From Gymnothorax reevesii (Eukaryota > Chordata > Actinopteri > Anguilliformes > Muraenidae), in NCBI GenBank assembly GCA_029721435.1, contig CM056582.1, forward strand, positions 41,002,611 through 41,066,610: a stretch of DNA of 64,000 nt. The letters are read 5' to 3'. The notes under the pieces are model-generated. The model made no database searches and was not told the DNA's origin. It saw nothing but the letters and a program-made list of their open reading frames with translations. Of the stretch, positions 11,694-23,805 are shown in pieces. The position numbers were made by a program, and so were the translations under genes. Numbering within the stretch: the first letter of the stretch is position 1; every line of letters begins with the position of its first letter.

Positions 11694-13721
11694 GCCTTCG
11701 AAAGTCGTTCGATGCTTTGGCATTGCCTGATGATGATACGGCCAGTATGTAAGTTAGAAGACGAAGGCCATCCAGTCACCAGATCTATGATTTGTCCTGG
11801 GATATGCAGTATATTTCGCAATTGAAAACATGGTGGTAACATTACATAGTTTTATTCGAATAAGCTGGCGGTACAGCGTTCGGAAAATATATCGGTTTAA
11901 CGATACTGGTACGAAGGGAGGCACATGGCGGAAGCGAATGCTTTGAAGATTCTTATGCAGGTGGTCCAGCTGGCATTTAGTGAATATGGCATAACGGTGG
12001 GAGGTATATCGAGAGATGACTTTATTTTCTTTCAACAGAGGACACGCCCACTGAGTGTGCTCATGCGACATGCAAAAATGTCAACACAAACAAAGACCTC
12101 TCATTTCACATGTATGCCTGCTATGATGAAGTATCATTTATATAATATGAATTATATTTTCATATGCATAAAATATTTGCCTGATAGGGCTAATGGTTTG
12201 GTCAGGGATTAAAAATTTAAATAAGTAAATAAAACCGAAGACGACAGTCGAGAATAGCATCAGTTCGTAACGCGAGAATCACCCGAACGCTTTTTCTTTG
12301 AACTGAGCGAATATAAAGGGTAAGGCAATAATTCTTTAGCTTTGCCAAATAATGGAGCATAAAAATTGTTGTTCAATAACAATTCCTTATTCGTGTCATT
12401 TTTAAGTTTGAAAATATATAAAAAGAATAAGGAAAAAAGTCTCCACCCCCCTCAAAGGAGAAAAAAAAAAAAGTCTACACCCACGTTCAGCCTACTGTTT
12501 ACATGTGTCTCATCGGGCATTTATACATACCCAAGATGGCGGAGCTATTCTGCTGTCAGCGCTTTGGCCCAGCCCACGCGGCGTCCACTCAAGTTTTCTT
12601 ATATCTCTGTGCACTAAACTGCTTGTTATTCATTTTTTATCCATGGAATTAAGCGGAAATGTGTGCTCAAAGGTAGTTTAAAAATTGAATTACCCCTCCC
12701 GAGGCATATATATATCGATGAATATTAACTGATTACACTAAATGAATGGGCGAATGACGAGCGGTAAATTTAGTTACACTCATCCCTTTCTCCCCCGTCC
12801 CGGGCTGCGACTTACGCCCAGGTAACCTGGTTAACCTGCTGCCTTCTGATTCATGTGTAGACCTACAGGCAGCGATAAGTGTACAAAACTCCTTTAGTGG
12901 TCTTCACAGGCTTTGTTCCCTTGGCATTATTCTCGAACATCAACATAATATACATACACTGCGAGGTTTAAAACAAGTGGTATCGCATCACATTTGCCAT
13001 CTAAAAATGCCTACTTCCGAACAAACATGAACAATACCGGACAAATGAATCGCAGCCGCTGCGAAAGAAAATCCTAATAACATAAGCGGAATATCAAATT
13101 CTACCAAAGAATTATACAACTAGTGTATTATAAAGTAGGTTAACGAACTGCTAACAAGCTAGCTTGCCGTTACAAACCTGTCACAGGGGTCACAAATTAA
13201 AGCATGAATAAGATGTCTTCATAGTTACCCTGCCTGATTCGAGCATTGAACACGTTGCTTTTGCATTTCTGTAGCTGGCTAAGCGCAAACGAAAAAAGGG
13301 CTGTTATTTTTGTGGTTTTGTGTTATCTGGACTGCCCCTTATCTGTGTCTCCCCGTTAGCTGTTGATGGTGAAGTTAATTTTTTCAGAGCCATTGTTGCT
13401 ATTGCTGGGTCTGCTCTGCCTAGCCAGGAATGCGCTTCTAGAAAGAACAGGTGCGAACTTACATAGTTGGAGCCATTGACAGTGAATGGACGAACTACGT
13501 AAGTAACGTTGCCTCCAGTTGTTCGCTTGCCCGACTTCCGTATTCGGTGAATGACATTACGCACCACAGGCTATATTTAGATATTGGGCAGGATTCCATT
13601 CCCAGTTCATTTTATTTTGAACCGTGTCTCTATTTTAAACGTTACATGTTTGTTTCAGAAAATTTAGTGAGGTAAACCCCCACCCCGCCTGTGCGGTGTT
13701 GAGGGTGGGGAAGAAATAAGT
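11694..13721. other. No gene recognised
   Basis: This is AT-rich sequence with short unremarkable frames. A C-rich stem with a matching G-rich arm lies at about 13678-13712. Nothing else stands out. Confidence 0.35.
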
Positions 13722-13890
13722 TCTGAAATTATAAAGGTTCACAAGATTATACCTGGCCGAATTCTGCTTAGTGACTGCTATGTTAAGAATCAAAAATTGA
13801 GAATTGTGAATGTGTATTCGCCAGCAGATAGAGCTGGGAAAATACCTATTTTTAACAAACTATATGAATAATTTTGTACTGGTTTGCATG
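13722..13890 (+). pseudogene. L1/Tx1-type LINE endonuclease fragment, first part
   Basis: In one frame this reads through GRILLSDCYVKNQKLRIVNV and YSPADRAGK, the middle strands of an L1/Tx1-type apurinic endonuclease (the RLxxxNVYxP block). A stop interrupts it at about 13868, and the reading ends at the insertion at 13893. The domain continues at 16032 beyond the insertion. This is a decayed, non-functional copy. Confidence 0.65.
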
Positions 13891-13970
13891 TAGGGGAGAG
13901 GGGGGTTAGTTGGAACAGATTTCACAAAACTTTTTATTTTCAAAATATGGTTATATTGAAAATTTGGTTA

Positions 13971-14224
13971 CTCTTTACTTGAAGGTACCGTTATAAGAGT
14001 GACATGACACTGTCATAACTGTCACGTGTCATGTAACATTTATGACAGTGTCATGTCACTCTTATGACGAAGCTGTCATAATCAAGACAACCCAAACAAT
14101 GTCAACTTGTCATCTCAAAAACCTAATGACACTTACTGACAACGTTTATGACATTGTTATAATGTTTATGACACATTAATGACTGTGTCATGTCACTCTT
14201 ATGACGATACCTTCAAGTAAAGTG
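13971..14224. mobile_element. 254-bp MITE with TTA target duplication
   Basis: Long inverted arms begin CTCTTTACTTGAAGGTA on the left and CACTTTACTTGAAGGTAT on the right, continuing through AAGAGTGACATGACAC on both sides. TTA directly flanks each end (13968-13970 and 14225-14227), which fits a PIF/Harbinger-type insertion. The interior is made of repeated 'TCATGT' and 'TGACA' motifs. It is non-coding. Confidence 0.75.
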
Positions 14225-14242
14225 TTATCGTAAATTCTACTA

Positions 14243-14997
14243 TGTTACGACCCGGTCTAGGGCAGGCAACAACCGGTAGAGAAATGAGGGAAGGACGGGC
14301 AGGGAGAACTGTAATAGGCACCAATTGCACGTTGATCAGTAACTCCGGTCCCTAACTGCCTAACCAGAGAGAAACTATTCCTACAGCTAATCTTCAAAGG
14401 TTCACTGGCCCCAGGGCGGCTTTTAAACACTGAACTCCTGAACTCTCAGTCCGCAAATGGAGACTGAGAGAACGAATAGTGTAACCCCCATGGAAACTAG
14501 TTTCTGCCCAGAATCACCTTCAAAAATAACAAAGGTTAAATAACAAAGCAAAATCACAAAGAAATGCCCTGATACAAGGACTGTGAGATCCAGCTGGGAG
14601 CATGTTAACTATCCAGAGTAAACCTAACAGCATGCAAAAGGGGAAAGACTAGAGGGGTAGTCAGATACGGAAACTGAGGTCAAACTCCGAGAATTCACCA
14701 AGCAACCAGACCAAAACCCAAGCACTAGAATTTGAGTCGAAATGGGACAGGCCAAGGGTCAACCAACAAAAACAAACCAAATAAAGGGCAAGGCGAGAAT
14801 CGTAAGTCCAAAGGCAAACCGAGCCAACACAGAAGGCAATTAAAATACTCTCAGTACGTGAACGCTAGGTAGAAAGTAGAAGAGCTAGTCTCCAACTGGC
14901 TCTTGCAATCGGCGGCCTTAGAAAGCACCACCCCCTCTGGAAGTGGGAAACATTCAATTAAGAGGAAGGCAAAATAAATATTAAAGAGCTCATAACA
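14243..14997. repeat. LTR-like block, possibly a solo LTR
   Basis: The block begins TGTTACGACCCGG and ends CATAACA, giving the TG...CA ends and short TGTTA/TAACA inverted termini typical of LTRs. The flanks ACTA and ACTG agree at three of four bases, so a target duplication is only suggested. The interior differs in composition from the AT-rich sequence around it. I see no partner LTR or coding region. Confidence 0.4.
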
Positions 14998-16031
14998 ACT
15001 GCATGTTGTTTTTATACATGTCTATGTGTACAACAATCTCAGCAATAAAGTTCAGCAATGTTCAAAGAGGTTCATATAAACAATAAGTCTTGAACATGCC
15101 ATGGGGCTGGTTGGAAGTTAGTGAAGGGTACATCATGAATTATCTTGACATATGGTCTAATACTTTTTACTCCCTTGGAGTGGTACTGATGAAAATATAT
15201 GTGTTGAGGAATAATCAAGGACCCTAAACTACCAAAATTTGGATGTGCCTCACCCACATAATTCTTGAGTGACCCTACATGCCCTAGGCAAGTCTTAATC
15301 TGCAGCTGGACACTAAATAATCATTAGACCATTAGTTTAGTTATCTATTTAATGAAACTTACTAACTACATAAAATATATGAACTTATTTTTTTTCATTC
15401 ATTCTAAATTCATTCTAAAAATATAAAACTTAATTAAAATTGAAGACAATATTGCTAAGAACTAAAGAAGAAATCAGGGTATTTTTTTAGTGGCTGTGCT
15501 TTTTGATCAGGCCTATTTAAGAACAGAAAGCTATTTAATGTGATCAGTTTTGAGCATAAGTGCAGTGACATGTACCAGTCTACTCGTGATGAACAGCGGG
15601 GTTTGTTGGGAAAAGTTCCAACTAGCTCCCCACATCATTTTCCAAGTAGCCCCATGCCATAATCACCACAACACATGCAGTGTACACAACATACATTAGC
15701 ACAGGCAAATTATTTGTTGTCCCATTTTGTTTACATTCCTCCAAACAATCAACTCGCAGTAGGGTTCATTCATGGCTATTATGTGAACTGAACAGAGTGG
15801 ATATTTCCTAAAGGTAAAAATTTTACCCTAAGATGCAAAAATTATCTTACAAATCTCATACATACAAATCTCTCTTAGCACAGGAACTTCAAGCATGGTG
15901 TAGATACCAATATGGCTGAAGGGTAGTGTGATAGGCTCCCACAAGATGGCAGCAAAGTCTTCAATAAATTCTTTGCATCTTCAGGGATGCAACACATTAC
16001 CCCACATTCCAACTAACCTCCCTCTCCCCTA

Positions 16032-16843
16032 ATATTATGAGGTGATTTTAATACTGTGACAGAGGCAAATGACCGCGAGTCAACTACGGTTTTCAAAATG
16101 TCTTGAGAAGGCAAAGCGTAAAGAAAGAAAAATTATGAGAGACATGATTTGCAAGATGTCCTCCAAGTCCTCTATCTAAATGAGGTTGGGTATGTGAGAA
16201 TTGAGTCTGGTCATAAAACATGAATTGATTGTTTTTATGTATCCTGGAAATGTTCTGTTTGCGAGTATAAAACTGAATTTTTGGTCAATTCTGATCATTT
16301 GGCTGTTGTCTCTTGGCTTCGAATGGGTCCTAATGAGAAACAGGGATACTGGAAATTGAATACACAGTGCTTAAGAAACAACAAATTGCTCTCTGAACTG
16401 AAAGCTGAAATTGGTAAAAACTGATGAATTGAGAATTTTTATAAAATCCGATGTGGATTTATGGGGTTTATTGAAGAATAGGATGAAGGAGTTTTTTTAT
16501 TTAAATGTAAGGTTCTTAATCATGAAAGAAATGAAAAATACAAATCACTAATGGTTGAGTACATTATTCTGAAGTCAAAAGAGAAATAAACGTTACAGGA
16601 GAAATTCTTTGCGTGAATTCAAATTGGAACTAATAAAATTAAATGATGAAGTCTACTTGAATGCCCAGGTACAATCTGGTCATTACCCCAACGTGTTTGG
16701 CTCAGTTAATGCGGTAAATGTAATTTGTTAATATAAGAAGCTTTAAGGAAAATAGGCTATTAAATGGCATCCAAAATGAACAAGGTGACATAATTTATGA
16801 TGAAACGAGCAAGAGAGATTTAGTGAAAACTACTCAACAAAAA
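16032..16843 (+). pseudogene. L1/Tx1-type LINE endonuclease fragment, second part
   Basis: After the 2.1-kb insertion the LINE resumes with GDFNTV (the GDFN endonuclease motif), then an R-IDCFYVS stretch, SDHLAV (the closing SDH motif) and GYWKLNTQCL, which follows the endonuclease in L1/Tx1-type proteins. Several stops and frame changes interrupt it. Reverse transcriptase sequence should follow, but it is cut off by a Tc1 fragment. Confidence 0.7.
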
Positions 16844-16844
16844 T

Positions 16845-17130
16845 ATAAACGCTCAACAAAAATATAAACGCAACACTTTTGTTTTTGCTCCCATTTGTCA
16901 TGAGATGGACTCAAAGATCTAAAATTCATTCCAGATACACAATATTACCATTTCTCTCAAACACTGTTCACAAATCTGTGTGATAGTGAGCACTTTTGCT
17001 TTGCTGAGACAATCCATCCCACCTCACAGGTGTGCCACATCCAGATGCTCATCAGACACCATGATTAGTGCACAGGTGTACCTTAGACTGTCCACAATAA
17101 AAGGCCACCCTGAAATGTGCAGTTGTGCAG
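16845..17130 (+). mobile_element. Tc1-like transposon terminal fragment
   Basis: This carries CTCAACAAAAATATAAACGC followed by AACACTTTTGTTTTTGCTCC, a terminal sequence I associate with fish Tc1-like transposons. The next 250 bases, including the 'CACAGGTGTGCCACATC' stretch, fit that element too. The first 19 bases are duplicated in tandem at 16835-16872. The transposase part and the other end are missing. Confidence 0.65.
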
Positions 17131-17199
17131 AGAACAGGGAGGACTAGGAGCTGATAAACTTGGTTGCAAGTTAAAAATAGCTTTTTGTAAAAATATTCC

Positions 17200-17620
17200 C
17201 TGTGGTATAAAATGGGGGGCTGGCTGGGTGGGAGATGTCAAAACTTGACTAAAAAAAGAAAGGTGGAGCCAGAAAAGAGGTGCCTTTTTTGTCTCCCATC
17301 GCCTCTGGCGAAAGGGAGACATAGAAATGCGCCCCGTCTGTGCGTGTGTGTCCGTCCGTGCGTCCTTCCATCCATCCGTCTGACCGTCCGTCCATCCAAA
17401 AAGTGGCAATAACACAATAACTCAAGAATAAAATGGATTACAGACCCCACGTTGTGCATATCAGAAGATTACATTATGAACCATTTACCTCTTTAATATC
17501 CGTGACCTTGACCTATTATTTTTGACCTTGCAATTCGCAGGTCAACTATTGGTACTTGACCTGTTTTTTTTTCTAACTTGATTTGCAAGCTCAAAATTGT
17601 TCACTGCGGTGTTTTGCAGC
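17200..17620. repeat. Interspersed repeat with CCGTCCGTCC runs
   Basis: This has 'GTCTCCCATCGCCTCTGGCG', then a 'CCGTCCGTGCGTCC' run near 17350, then 'TAACTCAAGAATA' and 'GTGACCTTGACCT' near 17500. The same motifs, often in the other orientation, recur at 50105-50460, 52430-52630 and probably 29640-29830. It separates the two halves of the decayed LINE. Confidence 0.5.
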
Positions 17621-17749
17621 ATTCTCTCTAACCTGATGGTCAAATTTTATGGATCCAGTTCTTTGCCATCTTTTACAAAATATCCATTTTCAGGTTGAAC
17701 AGAATTGACCTCCTTTAAAGTCACCGGGTACATATTTATTTTGGCGACG

Positions 17750-18480
17750 GGAGACCGTGGGCCTCACGGCCAGCTTGTTAAAAATAAAATCCCCATAAAT
17801 GAGTTTAAGTTCAAAGACCTTCAAATTGATCGGTGTGGACTCCCAAATAAAATTATTTATAAATTGATTAATAATCATCTGTTTGGTGGAATGGTGAATG
17901 ATAAACTCTACTGGAAAATATGTAATAAAAATGTTAATTCTAAATGCTGTCTGAAAATTTCAGGGATTCAACTTGGCTGATATCTGTGAGGAGATTGCCT
18001 GTGCGCGATTGTTAAATGGAGTTGCCTTGTCACTACGAAAACCTGTCCAATGGCAAATTGTGTAGAAAATGAAACAATTGAACATCTTTTGATCAATTTC
18101 TACAGAACAAAAGAAATATGAAAAAGTAATTGCACATTGGTCTGAGTTTCGCTGTGAACATGAAATTGATAATGGTTGGTGTCTTTAAAGAAAATTTACC
18201 AGAAGAGACAAAACAACTCTATTGGTTAATCATCTGTATTGTAAATTCAAAAATATGGAAAAAAAGATGTAAAATGAACATCAACCAGACTGTAATCAAC
18301 AGTGAAGTGGTGGTGAAATAAATAATAATGTACTTAAGAAGGCGCTGATCCCTGGGTATGGCTGGAGACAGAAAAACTCCATGGACACTTTTGGACCTGT
18401 AATTATTTTATTGATGTGTTTATTAGTGAATTGACTTCCTCCCCTTTGCATGTATTTTGTAATACTGTGAAATATGTAAT
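17750..18480 (+). pseudogene. Possible 3' part of the decayed L1/Tx1-type LINE
   Basis: A run of frames includes CGLPNKIIYKLINNHLFGG near 17840 and, in another frame, NCVENETIEHLL near 18055, which resembles the Cys/His region before the C-terminus of L1/Tx1 proteins. It ends in AT-rich sequence near 18510. The reverse transcriptase core is absent between 16843 and 17700. This may be the same copy with a deletion or a different copy; the match is only moderate. Confidence 0.4.
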
Positions 18481-18510
18481 GTGCCAAAATTCCTAATTAA
18501 ACTCTTTTAA

Positions 18511-19426
18511 AAAGGTAACAAACTCTCCAACTACGTTTGGCAGACGCGTAAAAGTGGAAGTGCAGCTAATATCTCAGCTCTCCAACAGGGGGCACTATTC
18601 TGAACACGCTCCACTCCAATAGCTTCAACAAATTTTGGGGGTAACTTTAATTAATTGCCTCTGGCATACTGGCTTACAGCAATGCTCTGAAATCATTCAC
18701 CCACAAGCATACAAAGTCTGTATTTGCAGAATCTGAAGATCCAATAAACAAATTTTAGTACTTCACTGACTACCGGTGAAAAAAAATTGAGATGGTGTGG
18801 GGAAGCAAGCATGAGGAGACTGAAATTGGTTATAAGAGCATGGCAGAAAGCTGCCAAGATTGAAGACAAAGAATAAAATTGTGTTGATATCACAGGCGAA
18901 TGTTCTATTTTTCCTTTCTAAAAATGAGGACGCAGTTGTTATTTATGCAGTAATGCTACCGATCAGTCATGAGCACGTTTAGCAGACCTTTCGGACTTGT
19001 CCAAGAGGAGTGTTTGATCTTTAAAATGATAATGATAGTAAAAAGAGTATGGGCTAATGCTACCATAACCAATTACTTCTCCGCAGTAAATGCACAGCAG
19101 TTCACACATCACATACGCAGGGAAAGGCCTATGTGTCCTCAGCTGTGCTTGGAGGCAGGCAGAAACAAACAGCATCTAAAAAAGGATTTACCGCAGAATT
19201 TGCACTAATGCAGAGGTTACTGATTAAGCCAATTCATGTTGTCCATGCAGCAGGAATTTAATTCATCTGCTTCTGACAAGCTATACAAATGTTCAGCCTT
19301 CAATCCTCCACAGACACATCACACAGAAACACATGTATGAACAGACTGGAGCATATGAGAGCATGCTTCTGTGTCTTTTACATTACACTCCAATGAACAC
19401 ATACACTGTCAATAAATAAAAGTACA
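18511..19426. other. No gene recognised
   Basis: Short frames only (79 codons or fewer), none with a known motif. It ends at the target duplication of the next hAT element. Confidence 0.4.
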
Positions 19427-19434
19427 TATACAAG

Positions 19435-20869
19435 TAGGGATGCACCGAAATGAAAATTTTTGGCCGAAACTGAAAATGAGAAACACTTGGCCGAAAACCG
19501 AAACACCGAAAGAAATTATGCCAATTTTTAGTACCATTGCATTTATGGCTATGACTGCATACTTAACTAACTAAAGTGAAGGCATTGCAATGGCATAAAT
19601 TAACTTTCACGCTTCAAAAAATAAATCTATTACAAAATTATGAAAATATTTTTTTAGCAATGACATTCCAACAAAGCACAATATAAAATAAAATTATAAA
19701 TAAAATGTTTAACATGGCCCCGCTCATGAATAACCTACAGGCCTATAACTGACTGGCCCATTACTGGCTGCTGAAAAATTGTAAAATATGTTACGTGACG
19801 ACAACAGCAGCAGCCCACTGATTGGTCAGAGAGAATTGGCTGCGATAGACAACTTGCTTCCGCATTATCACTAGGAAACAGGCTTCACTTTCCATCATTG
19901 AAACAGGTCCTCAAATTGTGTTTTTGAAACGTGTGTTGTTTTAGGCAGCTTGATAAATATACTGTGTGTTGCCTTACCTTTTAAAGAAGGTTGCATTTGT
20001 TCACCAAAGCTACTGCATTTATGAAATGCCTTTCTTTGTCTGTGATCATGGCGAAATTAGAAGCAACGGCGTTGTGTCCAATTCTGTTTCCCCGGGTCCC
20101 CTTGAGAAAGTTATTATGCTGCCCCTATTCTGCAAAAATTGCGCAGTGAATAACTTTACGGGTGCTGATGAAGCATTTTGTTCTCAGGAAAGGGAAAGGT
20201 ATCACAGATGAGATGACGCATTGTAAAGTGATACATTCTAATACTCTGCCATCTCCCGCGATTTGCGCGTTTGCTTCGTGTTTTCCCTTCACTTTCAAGG
20301 TGAAATGTTAAATGACGCCTGCATGTCAAGCTAATAAACAATAATTGTTATATCATACGTGTTATTTGCTTCTTTGTTATGAAGGAAAAGAGGCCAATTA
20401 ACATCCGTGTGAAGTGATTCCATATTTTTCCAGGGGTTGTAGTTACATTATGGAATACTGATGTTACACAAATGCCTTGAGAATATATTGCCAATGTCTA
20501 TGAATACTCTATGCCTTTTACGGATATCATTGCTTTGAGTTTTTATGCGGTAAGTATTTAATGTGCAACCGAATCGGACACAACACCAGCTGCTACCCTG
20601 TCCATCAGGACAGTGTCAAACAGAAATTGCAATTCAGCACTCACGGAGTTTAGTGCCATAACGTGGTGACGGTGGTGCGTGTCCCCCGATTTAAAACATA
20701 CAGACAGGCGCGTGCTGGCCGCAGTTTTTGCTTGCTTCATCAGAACATTCTGTTTCGGCTGTAATGTTTCGGTGTTAAAGGTCTTTCGGCAAAAAAAAAA
20801 CCGAAAATGCATTTTACTTGCCTTTTTCGTTCAAAAATTTTCGGTGGCCGAAAATTCGGTGCATCTCTA
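19435..20869. mobile_element. hAT element, non-autonomous, 1435 bp
   Basis: The ends are TAGGGATGCACCGAA and the reverse complement of TAGAGATGCACCGAA, with 'GGCCGAAA' motifs repeated just inside both ends. A perfect 8-bp target duplication, TATACAAG, flanks it (19427-19434 and 20870-20877), which marks a hAT-type insertion. No transposase frame is present. The interior (about 19810-20640) is collinear with the interior of the element at 31651-32711, which has quite different ends. Confidence 0.88.
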
Positions 20870-20877
20870 TATACAAG

Positions 20878-23800
20878 TGCATACACATGCACACAAGCAC
20901 ACACAATAACAAAAAACGCAGGCACACACTTTGTTTCAGAACAAGGTCTGAAACCCTGCAACAAGGGACAAATAAAGATGGCCTTTTAATAATGTAGGTT
21001 TCTTGACTCGAGTGCAGACAGATTGCTAATGACCGCACACTCCTGGCCGCTGAATTTTAGTGACATCAGTGGATCAAGAGGCTCTGAACTGTACATGTCC
21101 TGTTCAAAACTGACACTGGCGTAACACTGTCTGCTCCAGGAGCCCAGCACCGCGGTCTTATATGTAGCACAGAGCAGGTGCCCACAGTGTGAGCCCCCAT
21201 TTATACGCGACTGCAGTCTGACTGGCAGGAAAATAAAATGTTTTCAGCAAATGTTTTCCATCAACACAATATCTAATTAGGTTGCCAGGACAAAAATTGT
21301 TGGTTTTCAATGCAATGAAACGGCCTTTAACTCTTTAAGGTGTGAGACCACAAATGAGATGATAATGTTCTCACATTAACATTTTAATGCTAGTGTAACA
21401 TTCACCACTGGCAATTCAAAGCAAAGAAGTTTTAGAACACAGCCTTGCAATATTAATTGTAAAAAAAAGTCCAAAGAAATCAACTCAACAAAGAGTTTAA
21501 AGCAGTTGAAACAAACGGTCAGAAATCTGAGACATTCCAATCTTGAAGTTTATTAGAAGTACAAGGAGTGATAGGCTGATTTTAAATGCCAAAGCTTTCA
21601 ACCACAACTGCCTAAAATGATTTTTAGTCATTTGAATCACAAGAGCCGCTTGGTGTTAAATACCCTATTTCAGACATATCTAGCAAAGGCAGGATGCATA
21701 AAGTCCTGCAATCAATAGGAGGTCAGATGTCCCACCGGCCAAGCCTAAACAGCCTATTCTAGTGTTAATGAAGTCCTCTTGTCTGGAATAGCTCTTGATC
21801 GCCCACTCCCAGTCGCTATTCTTTGATTAAGAGTTACACTGATTGGTGGCAGAGATTTGCTGTTAATGCTAATAGCCTCCATTGTTCTGATGAAAAGCTG
21901 ACTGAAACTGCCTGTTGGTAGCCAATGCTGACTTGCCAATGTTTGAGATCAGAGTGGATACCCTGTTCCAATTCTCCTACTCTGTAAGCTTTCATATCCA
22001 TCCATTCATTTTATCTCACCTGACTTAACTAATTAGAAACTCTCTAATTGCTTTTTTCTGCCTGCTTTGTCAGGTTTGGCATTAAAACCTCCAGCGGCAG
22101 GACTGGAAACATTTACCCTACCTTCACTGACATGGTTTCAGACTAAACTAGTTGCTCATTTCATAAGATGAACTAACCATGAGACACTGTGGATCTCACA
22201 GACCATAGTTGGAGCCCCTGCCATAACCCAACATGATTTTCATCATGCTAATGTGTCTCCTCGCCTCCCTCACTTCAGTGTCTTCATCGCATCGTAGCTC
22301 CTCCCAGTGAGGATCGGAGAGAGAGATGCCAGCAAGCACTGCAAGGACAGAGGAGTTGAAAGCTGACAAATGAGAAATCCTTCGCTCCATGAAGCGACAT
22401 CACACGTCGAGCTGCGGCATATAAACGTCACACCACTAGATAGAGGCCTTCTGAGGAGGATACACCTGTGTTTTCTCGCTTTTAAGCTCCTCGGTGTACA
22501 TTTAAGGGATGGGAAGATCCTCCAAGATGGGGAAGGCAGAAGGATTTCCGGGTCATTGAAGAAGAGAGGACGTCACGGGAGGAAGCATAACCTGGCATAA
22601 TGAAAAGCACCCACAGGCTGCACATAGAGAAAAGTTACTTTCCTTTTGCATACCACCCATGCTCATATCTCAGCTTAGGGGTTCAGCTAAAAAAGCAGAC
22701 ACTCAGATATGCAGAACCTCATGGCAAATCAGCACAGGCAGTCCCATAGTCCTCAAATGCAGTAATAGCAGCCAGCCGGTGCCTCAGAAACAAACAACAG
22801 CAAAAAAAAAACAAACAAATATTGTTAAATATGACCCTTTGTTTTTTTGAGGGTAATTGAACTGGCAAAGCACACAATTAAGTGAAGTCCCTTGAGTGGG
22901 CAGAAATCAATTCTGTTTTTAGTGTCAGATGTACACTGCCTGAATACAACATTTATAGACAGAAGATGGCAGAAATTCTAAGGATTGCGCTTCTGCATTT
23001 AGTCTGCTGAAAAGAACGCGTATCTTTCCTATGTTGCGTTAACTAGGCTGGAATATTGGTTTTCATGCCTGCATGAATGCTGGCATTGCAATGCAATTTA
23101 CATTCAAAACTCGCATCAGCTCTCCCTCATCATAGACCAGGCTCAGAACAGACTCCTAAGGGTACAAGCACAGTGGAAGCAATGCGTCCGTTTTGCATAA
23201 TCAAAAACGTCTTCAAGTGGTCTTGCTCAATAAAAATAGCTTTGTTCATCCATTTCTGGGAAAGAAAACTTACACAAAGCCAAAGAAAAAAAACAGAATA
23301 AAGAAAACTTACAGCTTCTAATGAAAATGGCCCAAGATCAAGAAACATGCTGTGTGATCTCAGCGAGGGAAGTAAGATACCTTTCAAACTATAATTGTTT
23401 CTGATGGACGCATCCAACCTGAAGGCAAACTGGGCTTAAAGAATTATCTGGAGCAGGACTTGGGTACATATATTAAATATCAAACAATACTGGATCTGAG
23501 AGATGGAAAGGTGGTCCCCCCTGCTATGCTTGTGTGTGTAAGTGTAAGAGAGGAACAAAGAGAGAGAAAAATATGAGATGAGTTGCACCTGTACCTATAA
23601 ACCTTTCCCCCCCAACTACTCAGTCACTCTTCTGTCCCTCCCCTGCTCGCTTTCAGGCTGAGACACACTGAAGTGTACAATTACAGCCCATGAATTCCCA
23701 CTGATCACTCCCCCATATATTGGCACTTGTTCTCTGCCTCTGGCCATATTCTTCGATTGAATCTTTCAATGGCTGTGACTGAGGCTCAGCAGTACTCCCA
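20878..23800. other. No gene recognised
   Basis: About 2.9 kb without a convincing gene. There is a CA-rich patch at 20880-20906. The stretch at 22200-22600 has a higher density of CpG and longer clean frames (62-76 codons), but I do not recognise it. It might be an old repeat or a promoter-like region. Confidence 0.35.
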
Positions 23801-23805
23801 CTCTT

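Larger units (their letters stand above)
13893..16029. mobile_element. 2.1-kb TA-flanked transposon (Tc1/mariner-like ends)
   Basis: The left end reads GGGGAGAGGGGGGTTAGTTG and the right end is the reverse complement of GGGGAGAGGGAGGTTAGTTG, an inverted repeat of about 24 bp with one mismatch in the first 20. TA dinucleotides flank both ends (13891-13892 and 16030-16031), as Tc1/mariner-type insertion leaves. It splits the endonuclease domain of a LINE, which confirms that it is an insertion. There is no transposase frame, so it is non-autonomous. A related internal motif, CCAACTAGCTCCCCA, lies near 15619. It carries a MITE and an LTR-like block. Confidence 0.75.
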
